From: Methylococcaceae bacterium UBA659
GTDB lineage: Bacteria > Pseudomonadota > Gammaproteobacteria > Methylococcales > Methylomonadaceae
Direction: 5' to 3'
Length of the DNA stretch: 7,009 nt
NCBI GenBank assembly: GCA_002299495.1
Contig: DBNZ01000154.1
Span: forward strand, 1 to 7,009
Part shown: one piece after another, positions 1 through 5,546 of the stretch
Numbering within the stretch: position 1 is the stretch's first letter
Layout of the letters: the number at the start of each line of letters is the position of its first letter
Notes under the pieces: model-generated
What the model was told of the DNA's origin: nothing
Seen by the model: only the letters and a program-made list of their open reading frames with translations
Databases searched by the model: none
Translations under genes and position numbers: made by a program

Positions 1-167
1 TTTCAAAAATCGCGCTATTTCCCTTAAAAATAATCCAGTTTTTTTAGGTTTCATGACCCATTAATATCTCCGGACATTTTTGCTTCAAGCTTTTGCCGCG
101 CTATTAAAGGCAAAACAGACAGAATTGTGGCTACCCCTTTTCCGCTAAACAAACACAGGGTCACAAG
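1..167. other. AT-rich upstream region of the sulfotransferase gene
   Basis: No coding sequence is supported here. The stretch is AT-rich with several T runs, as expected of a promoter region. AGGG at 157-160 lies 7 bases before the ATG at 168 and is a plausible ribosome binding site. The best promoter-like pair is TTGCTT at 80-85 and TATTAA at 102-107 with a 16-base spacer. Each box matches the sigma-70 consensus only partly, so the promoter is a weak guess. The 9-mer CGCGCTATT occurs twice (11-19 and 97-105), probably by chance. Confidence 0.4.
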
Positions 168-1307
168 ATGTATTTTAATTTCCGCGGCTTTTTTAAGGCG
201 TTAAACATTACTTTATTTCAGCGGCCATTCCGTCTTCGCCGTTGGATTTATGTCCTGTTCTTTAGTGGTCTTTACCTAGCTTTTGCATTCTTTGTGGCGG
301 CAACCCGATGGCTGGATTTGCTGTTTTTCCCCAGTTTCCGGAATATTTCCGTCGATAAACCCGTGTTTATCATCGCACCACCGCGTAGCGGCACATCCTT
401 TTTGCAGGGTGTCTTGAGCTTGGATGTTGAAAACTTTAGCCATTGGAAAATGTATCAGACGATATTTCCGTCTATTTGCGTTCAAAAGCTGGTTGATTCA
501 TTGGCTTGGTTAGATAAAAAATTAGGCGGCGCATTTAGCCGACTGATGAATGGGTTTGAACAGAAATGGTTTGGTGGCTGGGATGATCTGCACAAAATGC
601 GCTTGAACCAACCTGAGGAGGATGGCGCCCTGTTTCTCTATGCGTTCGCTTCCGAGGCCATTTTCATGTTGTTCCCTTTTGTAGGCCAGCTTTGGGACGT
701 AGGTTTTCCTGACGCCCTCCCTCTCGGACAGCGCCGGAAATTAATGGCCTACTACCGCAGTTGCCTGCAACGCCAGATTTATGCCAGCGGCAAAGGCCGT
801 ACCTTATTGATCAAGTCCACTCACTCTTCTGGGGCGGTAGAATCTATTTTGGAGGAGTTCCCCGACGCGCGTTTCATCACCATCATCCGCCATCCTTCTG
901 AATCTATCGCATCCCATGTCAGTTTGTTCGTGCCAGTCTGGCAAGCCCATTCACCTGAAATTACCAAGGACGGGTTAGAGTCACGCGCCTATGCCGGGCT
1001 GGCCGTGGAGTGGTACAAACACCTGTTGCGGTTCCGCTCGTTGGTTGCCCCGGAAAATTATTATTGCATCGATTACCGCGACCTACGCGCCAATCCCACC
1101 CAAACGCTGGCAGAGCTTTACCAACATTTCGATTGGCAAATAAGTGAAACCTACCGGGTAAAACTGGAAGAAATCACCCGTCGGCAGGGGGGGTTTAAAA
1201 GCAAACACCAATACTCGCTAGAGGAATTTGGCCTAACCAATGAATGGCTAGCAACCGAACTGGCTCCGGTTTTGGAAGCCTATGGCTTTGCCGCTTCATC
1301 GGGTTAA
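168..1307 (+). CDS. Membrane-anchored sulfotransferase family protein (PAPS-dependent)
   Basis: A 379-residue protein of the Sulfotransfer_3-like family, predicted to move a sulfuryl group from PAPS to an acceptor that cannot be identified from sequence. Residues about 26-46 form one hydrophobic segment after a basic, aromatic-rich N terminus (RPFRLRRW), so it is probably tethered to the inner membrane with the catalytic domain in the cytoplasm. The 5'-phosphosulfate-binding loop is APPRSGTSFLQ at residues 70-80. The 3'-phosphate-binding motif is IIRHPSESIASH, with R241 and S244/S246. Near the C terminus, HQYSLEEFGL matches a motif common in this family. The ATG at 168 is preceded by AGGG with 7-base spacing, and the hydrophobic segment lies just inside this start. 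The gene stands alone: the next gene is convergent. A run of seven G (1187-1193) encodes Gly-Gly in frame and the ORF is intact. Family assignment is firm; the substrate is unknown (lipid, glycan or small metabolite are all possible). Confidence 0.88.
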   Translation: MYFNFRGFFKALNITLFQRPFRLRRWIYVLFFSGLYLAFAFFVAATRWLDLLFFPSFRNISVDKPVFIIAPPRSGTSFLQGVLSLDVENFSHWKMYQTIFPSICVQKLVDSLAWLDKKLGGAFSRLMNGFEQKWFGGWDDLHKMRLNQPEEDGALFLYAFASEAIFMLFPFVGQLWDVGFPDALPLGQRRKLMAYYRSCLQRQIYASGKGRTLLIKSTHSSGAVESILEEFPDARFITIIRHPSESIASHVSLFVPVWQAHSPEITKDGLESRAYAGLAVEWYKHLLRFRSLVAPENYYCIDYRDLRANPTQTLAELYQHFDWQISETYRVKLEEITRRQGGFKSKHQYSLEEFGLTNEWLATELAPVLEAYGFAASSG

Positions 1308-1320
1308 GGGGCTTTTGACT

Positions 1321-1418
1321 AAGCCCTTCGCGCATGGGCGTCCATACGAACGCTAAGTATTTGATTGCGCGCATGTTGGATTTATCGAACCAAGAACGGA
1401 ACCAAAGTGTCAGGGCTT
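1321..1418. repeat. Degenerate palindromic REP-like intergenic repeat (putative)
   Basis: Between the two convergent genes lies a non-coding segment with the outline of the dispersed palindromic repeats found in many proteobacterial genomes, whose consensus (from memory) contains CCGTTCGTG...GTCGAACCATGAACGG. The left part keeps AGCCCTTCG (1322-1330) and ACGAACG (1346-1352). The right part, 1367-1399, matches the remembered consensus at 23 of 33 ungapped positions and ends in TCGAACCAAGAACGG. The ends are short inverted repeats, AAGCCC (1321-1326) and GGGCTT (1413-1418). Two 23-base half-units (1329-1351 and 1368-1390) share the head CGCGCATG and the tail CGAAC. The match rests on memory rather than a search, and the copy is diverged, so this is a tentative call. 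Confidence 0.4.
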
Positions 1419-1420
1419 CC

Positions 1421-2305
1421 TTAACAGGCGTTTGCCGGCTTCGCCACCGCTGCAAAACGATAACATCCTACATGTAACAGCCCCAAGAAAATCAGCAGCA
1501 AACCATTGGCGACAACCGCCCCCAATACCGGCGTTCCGACGAACCCGTCCACGGCAATCAACAATGCTAATGCTATGTTCCGGTTGGCGGTGCCAAAGGC
1601 GATGACTTGCCGCCCGCCTGGCCGGTTTCCGCCCAAAGCCAGGCCTAACAGGAATGACAATTCGCCCGCCAAAGCCATAGCCAACAAGGGTTTCCATCCT
1701 ATGGCGAGAATGTCACCGAATTCGACATAGCTGACAAAGGCTAGGGAAACCGCGCCGGTAATCTCGGCCATCACCTCCATAGGCCGAAGGGTCTTGTTTG
1801 CCATGTGCGGCAAAGCCTGACGCAAAACCATCCCCATCAACAACGGCAGGGTGACCGTTCCCATCAGCACCGCCAATATGTCCCAGGGATGGAATGGGAG
1901 CTTATCGCCATCCGCCAATCCCATCAGGCTTGCCTCGCAAACCAAAGGGGTAAGGAACGTGGAAAAGACCGGAAATATTGCCGTCAACCCGGCGGCTAAC
2001 GCCAAATCCCCCCCGGCCATCTTAACGAACACCGGCACCACCGGCGCGAACGGCGCGGCCGCCAGCAGGAGCATACCAATGGCCAATTCCATCGGCAGTT
2101 CAAAACTCCGGACCAGAATGGAAACCACGGCGGGTACGACCATAAAATTAAGCAGCAAAATCAAAACCAAACGGCTTTGACGGATTGCTGCAGCAACGGC
2201 CGATAATTCCAGGCGCAAGCCAATCGCCATTAACAACCCTCCAAGCGACAACATGGTGAGGACACGGACAAGGAGTTCAGGATGGCTGGTTATAAGTTCT
2301 AACAT
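1421..2305 (-). CDS. Bile acid:sodium symporter (BASS/SBF) superfamily transporter
   Basis: A very hydrophobic inner-membrane protein of 294 residues from the ATG at 2305, with about nine to ten predicted transmembrane segments, the usual size for this superfamily. Family features are the N-terminal LTMLSLGGLLMAIGLRLEL segment, the conserved KMAGGDLALAAGLTAI stretch (about residues 93-108), and FGTANRNIALAL around residues 237-248, which corresponds to the ExGxQN-type sodium-site region of characterised members. Here the acidic residue and the glutamine of that motif appear to be replaced. The frame stays open upstream to a TTG at 2356, but neither start has a clear ribosome binding site. The added 17 residues are proline-rich and unlike the family, so the ATG is preferred. 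The gene is divergent from hpnN across 121 bases and convergent with the sulfotransferase. Substrate is unknown: organic anions, keto acids or other small metabolites are known cargo in the superfamily. It lacks the hallmarks I would expect for an Acr3 arsenite exporter. Confidence 0.82.
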   Translation of the reverse strand: MLELITSHPELLVRVLTMLSLGGLLMAIGLRLELSAVAAAIRQSRLVLILLLNFMVVPAVVSILVRSFELPMELAIGMLLLAAAPFAPVVPVFVKMAGGDLALAAGLTAIFPVFSTFLTPLVCEASLMGLADGDKLPFHPWDILAVLMGTVTLPLLMGMVLRQALPHMANKTLRPMEVMAEITGAVSLAFVSYVEFGDILAIGWKPLLAMALAGELSFLLGLALGGNRPGGRQVIAFGTANRNIALALLIAVDGFVGTPVLGAVVANGLLLIFLGLLHVGCYRFAAVAKPANAC

Positions 2306-2426
2306 GGGCTGCTTAGGCGTGTTGGGAGTAGGAGCGGGTAAGGAAACATGCGACAATTTTGTTGTTTCGACGGCTGGGAAACCTCCGTATCAATACATAA
2401 GAATTTGTCTTTTGGCAGGAGCGATT
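2306..2426. promoter_or_regulatory. Divergent intergenic region between the BASS transporter and hpnN
   Basis: These 121 bases must carry the promoters of both divergent genes if each has its own. No box is convincing. For hpnN, TTCGAC (2366-2371) and TATCAA (2388-2393) with a 16-base spacer are the best I can find, and the match is weak. On the minus strand a GGAGG (complement of 2382-2386) resembles a ribosome binding site but has no start codon at a useful distance. A 16-codon minus-strand ORF (2349 to 2299) overlaps the transporter's ATG but lacks a ribosome binding site, so it is not called as a gene. Confidence 0.45.
2417..2421 (+). promoter_or_regulatory. Ribosome binding site that selects the hpnN TTG start
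   Basis: AGGAG lies 5 bases upstream of the in-frame TTG at 2427. It is the strongest ribosome binding site near the 5' end of hpnN and the main reason for choosing this start. The far-upstream ATG at 2253 would put 58 extra residues inside the opposite-strand transporter gene. The downstream ATG at 2496 would cut into the amphipathic N-terminal segment that HpnN proteins carry before their first membrane helix. Confidence 0.7.
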
Positions 2427-5105
2427 TTGATCACTAAAAAAATACGGTTGCGGACACGGATTGACCAACTTTTATCCCGCTGGTTTTATTTTTCGATGCG
2501 TCATGCGGTACTGGTCATCGCCATCTCAATTTTGGCCGCTGCGGGCGCATTATATTACACGGTCAACAACCTCCGTATTAATACCTACCCCGGCAATATG
2601 TTCTCTGATGAATTGCCCTGGCGTCAGGACAAGCTCGCTTATGAACGGGCTTTTCCGCAATTTAAAGACTCCATTGTCATTGTCCTGGATGCGCCAACAG
2701 AAGACCTTGCCCGCGATGCGGCCAAACGCTTATATCGTAGGCTTAGCAATGAATCCGACCAGTTGAAATGGGTTTTTTACCCACCCGGGAAAAGTTTTTT
2801 CCGCGAAAATGGTTTGCTCTACGAAGACATCGAAGAGCTTGAAAAAACCTCCGACAACCTGGCTAAAATCCAACCGTTTCTAGCCGAAGTCGCCGGCGAC
2901 CAAAGCATCCGTGGCACTTTTAACTTGTTAGGCCGCGCCTTGGAAGAGCGAAATGATCTAAATTTGGATTTCGGTAACATCTTCGACCACCTTGCTAAGG
3001 CGATGGATGCCTACCTAGATGGTAACGCTACGCCGTTATCCTGGGTTGAAGTGATGCGGGGCACTGATTCTACGGCAGAGGATAAACGAGTGTTGATAGA
3101 AGTGATGCCGAAGATTGAATACAAAACCCTCACCCCGGGTGAGGATTTGATAGCCTCCATCAGAAAAATCGGCACTGAGCTTCATCTAGCCGACCACGGC
3201 GTGACGATGCGGTTAAGTGGTGCCGCCGCCTTGTCGATCGACGAACTAAAAAGCGCCAGCGTAGGGGCGCAAAAGGCGAGCGTGGGTTCATTCCTAGGGG
3301 TGAGCTTGGTGATGTTGGTCGGGCTACGCTCCTTGTTCCTGGTTTTCACCGTGCAAATAGGCTTAGTGTTAGGCTTGATCTTCACGGCTGCCTTCGCGGC
3401 GTTGGCACTAGGGGAACTTAACTTGATATCCGTAGCTTTTTCGGTGATGTATATCGGTATCGGAGCGGACTATGCCATCTATCTCAGCTTGCGTTACCGG
3501 GAACTGGCGGCCAGGGCGGAAAATCATCGTAGCGCCTTAAAACGTGCGGTCCGCCATGTGGGCGGTTCATTGGAAATTGGCACCCTCACCACGGCCATTG
3601 GTTTTTTCTGCTTCATCCCTACCAGTTACCGCGGCGTTGCGGAACTGGGTATCATCTCAGGGGCAGGAATGTTTATCAGCCTGATAGTCACGCTGGCCAT
3701 CCTACCGGCTTTTCTTAGCCTGCGCCGCCCTACCCCCCATCTTGGATCCCATGTTAGCCACGCCCGATTACCTCCTTATCTCGAAGGATTCCTGACTTTT
3801 CCGTTACGGCATTCCAGAAGCGTCCTAATCGCTTGCGCCATCATTGCGGTATTGGCGGGCATACAATTGAGATCCGCTAGCTTTGACCAGAACCCCCTTA
3901 ACTTACAAGACCCTACCGCCGAATCAGTCCGTACTTTCCGCGAATTGCTCCAGGATAGCCGGAAGTCACCTTGGTCATTAGCCGTTCTCGTGAACAGCCC
4001 CGAAGCCGCCCATGACCTGAAATTAACATTGGAAAAATTGCCGGCAGTTGACAAAGTGTTGACCTTGAACGATTTTGTCCCAAAAGACCAGGACGAAAAG
4101 TTAGCCATCATTGACCAATTAGCTTTAATCTTAGGCCCGCAATTGACCCATAATCAGGCCAAACCGCCACCTAGCAGCGCTGAAGAAGCGGCGGCATTAA
4201 GGGAATTTTTGGCCACCCTCTCCGTTTATCTGGCCGCCAATCCCGAGGCTCCCGATGCGACCGCCGGGTTCCGCCTAGCAGGGCAATTGGCCCGCTTGGT
4301 GGAGAGCATACAAGCTTTTCCTGAGCCAGACCGCACAAAATCATTGCAACGGGTTTCCCAAATTTTGCTTGGGTCCTTGGGCGGTCAGTTGCAACAACTG
4401 ACGGACGCACTCAAGGCCGGCCCAGTGAGCCTTGAAAACTTGCCAGCTGAATTTCGTGACCGTTGGGTCACCGCGGATGGCATTCAACGCATTGAAATCC
4501 GGCCAAAAGAAGACTTGCACGACCCAGAAGCATTGAGACGATTCGTTGCACAAGTGCATCAAATTGCACCCCATGCCACTGGCGTCCCGGTGTCGTTTGT
4601 GGCATCCAGCGAAGCGGTCGTCCAGGCATTTTTGCAAGCCTTTGGTTATGCCATCGTGGCAATTGCTTTGATCCTGTTTTTGACCATGGAAAAGAAAGTT
4701 GACGTTTTATTGGTATTGATCCCCCTGCTGCTGGCCTCGTTGCTGACCGGAGCCGCTGTCTCGTTGGCAGGGCTGCATTTCAATTTCGCCAACATCATTG
4801 GCCTGCCGTTAGTGTTTGGCATGGGGGTGGACAACTGCATCCATATGGTGCACCGCTTCCGTACCGCCCCGCCCAAAGATGGCATCCTCCTTCATACCAG
4901 CACGGCGCTGGCGGTGATCCTAAGCGCCTTAACCAATATTAGCGGCTTTGGCAACCTTGCGGCCTCACCCCATCAAGGCATGGCCAGCATGGGTGTCATG
5001 CTGAGCATCGGCATTTTAGCGATGCTCATATGCAGTATGATTGTCTTGCCCGCACTATTAGCGCAGCTTGAATCCAGAAACCGTCAGCAAAAGGCAATAA
5101 ACTGA
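2427..5105 (+). CDS. hpnN: Hopanoid transporter HpnN (RND/MMPL superfamily)
   Basis: An 892-residue inner-membrane RND-type transporter that, by family, moves hopanoids from the inner to the outer membrane. It has the duplicated RND plan. TM1 is about residues 27-46, followed by a large periplasmic loop to about 283. TM2-6 span about 284-431 and TM7 about 462-480. A second loop follows to about 733, and the last TM block runs to about 880. HpnN-type signatures include LPWRQ...AFPQ near the start of loop 1, NGLLYEDIEELE...QPFLAEVAGDQSIRG, LNLISVAFSVMYIGIGADYAIYL, NPLNLQDPTAESVRTFRELL, LTLNDFVPKDQDEKLAIIDQ and FRDRWVTADG. Charged residues inside TM4 and TM10 are D348 (GADYAIYL) and D802 (GVDNCIHMVHR), the likely proton-relay positions. 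The start is a TTG behind AGGAG. No other hopanoid gene (shc or other hpn) is in the window, so it lies outside a visible hopanoid cluster. It is convergent with tsaE, 30 bases apart. A general MMPL lipid exporter is the fallback name; the HpnN call is strong. Confidence 0.87.
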   Translation: MITKKIRLRTRIDQLLSRWFYFSMRHAVLVIAISILAAAGALYYTVNNLRINTYPGNMFSDELPWRQDKLAYERAFPQFKDSIVIVLDAPTEDLARDAAKRLYRRLSNESDQLKWVFYPPGKSFFRENGLLYEDIEELEKTSDNLAKIQPFLAEVAGDQSIRGTFNLLGRALEERNDLNLDFGNIFDHLAKAMDAYLDGNATPLSWVEVMRGTDSTAEDKRVLIEVMPKIEYKTLTPGEDLIASIRKIGTELHLADHGVTMRLSGAAALSIDELKSASVGAQKASVGSFLGVSLVMLVGLRSLFLVFTVQIGLVLGLIFTAAFAALALGELNLISVAFSVMYIGIGADYAIYLSLRYRELAARAENHRSALKRAVRHVGGSLEIGTLTTAIGFFCFIPTSYRGVAELGIISGAGMFISLIVTLAILPAFLSLRRPTPHLGSHVSHARLPPYLEGFLTFPLRHSRSVLIACAIIAVLAGIQLRSASFDQNPLNLQDPTAESVRTFRELLQDSRKSPWSLAVLVNSPEAAHDLKLTLEKLPAVDKVLTLNDFVPKDQDEKLAIIDQLALILGPQLTHNQAKPPPSSAEEAAALREFLATLSVYLAANPEAPDATAGFRLAGQLARLVESIQAFPEPDRTKSLQRVSQILLGSLGGQLQQLTDALKAGPVSLENLPAEFRDRWVTADGIQRIEIRPKEDLHDPEALRRFVAQVHQIAPHATGVPVSFVASSEAVVQAFLQAFGYAIVAIALILFLTMEKKVDVLLVLIPLLLASLLTGAAVSLAGLHFNFANIIGLPLVFGMGVDNCIHMVHRFRTAPPKDGILLHTSTALAVILSALTNISGFGNLAASPHQGMASMGVMLSIGILAMLICSMIVLPALLAQLESRNRQQKAIN

Positions 5106-5135
5106 TGCGATAAAACTCCGGTCAGGGCTATGTTT

Positions 5136-5546
5136 TTATGGATTCACTTCAAGCAACCGGTTTTCCCCGGCGTGGCTTAAGGTGATGACGCAATCGGGCT
5201 TGGGCAAAAAACCCAAGCCGTTATCAGGCCATTCAACAAAACAAATGGCATCGTGGTCAAAATAATCACCTACCCCCATCCATTCCAATTCTGCCGGGTC
5301 ATTAAGACGATAAAGGTCAAAATGATGAATGACCTTATGGTCGACAGCATAACTTTCGACCAAGGTATAGGTTGGGCTTTTTACCGACCCTAAATAGCCT
5401 AGACCTCGTAAGTAACCGCGCACTAAGGTAGTTTTTCCCGCGCCTAAATCCCCGTATAAAAATACCACGCATTTTGTTGGCAACCGTCCGCATAACCCGG
5501 CCCCGAACTGTTCCGTTTGGTCGGCATCCCTCAACAAGCGTTTCAT
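5136..5546 (-). CDS. tsaE: tRNA threonylcarbamoyladenosine biosynthesis ATPase TsaE
   Basis: A 136-residue cytoplasmic P-loop ATPase that works with TsaB and TsaD to place t6A at position 37 of ANN-decoding tRNAs. The Walker A motif is GDLGAGKT at residues 32-39. Further family motifs are VKSPTYTLVE (55-64), HFDLYRL (75-81, with D77) and FVEWPDNG (103-110, with E105 and W106). The length is normal for the family, at the short end. The ATG overlaps the nnr stop codon by four bases (ATGA, 5543-5546) and has no strong ribosome binding site of its own, so translational coupling to nnr is likely. In many gammaproteobacteria tsaE is followed by amiB and mutL; here it is the last gene of its operon and runs into convergent hpnN. 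Identification is secure. Confidence 0.95.
   Translation of the reverse strand: MKRLLRDADQTEQFGAGLCGRLPTKCVVFLYGDLGAGKTTLVRGYLRGLGYLGSVKSPTYTLVESYAVDHKVIHHFDLYRLNDPAELEWMGVGDYFDHDAICFVEWPDNGLGFLPKPDCVITLSHAGENRLLEVNP

Noticed and set aside
22..48. A/T hairpin CCTTAAAAA / TTTTTTAGG near the left edge, as a terminator of an upstream gene
   Set aside because: The stem is almost entirely A-T with a mismatch, and no upstream gene is visible in the window to end there.
1309..1326. Hairpin GGGCTT / AAGCCC just after the sulfotransferase stop, as an intrinsic terminator
   Set aside because: The stem is six base pairs with a six-base loop, but no T run follows. The same AAGCCC can equally pair with GGGCTT at 1413-1418. 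It may help stop transcription but cannot be called.
1195..1455. 86-codon minus-strand frame spanning the gap between the sulfotransferase and the transporter
   Set aside because: It overlaps both genes and crosses the repeat-like segment. Its peptide has no domain, and it is best explained as a frame through the repeat.
1851..2180. 109-codon plus-strand frame opposite the BASS transporter
   Set aside because: It is antisense to a well-supported membrane protein gene, its composition is rich in Asn/Thr/Ala/Ser, and it shows no family resemblance.
2299..2349. 16-codon upstream ORF on the minus strand overlapping the BASS start codon
   Set aside because: It has no ribosome binding site and no conserved or attenuator-like residue pattern. 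The TAG/ATG overlap can arise by chance.
2357..2426. Riboswitch or structured leader before hpnN
   Set aside because: The leader is short, and I see no conserved aptamer-like pairing or terminator/anti-terminator pair.
5110..5139. ATAAAAC / GTTTTTAT inverted repeat between hpnN and tsaE as a bidirectional terminator
   Set aside because: The AT-rich stem has a bulge and a loop of about 15 bases, and there is no GC-rich core.
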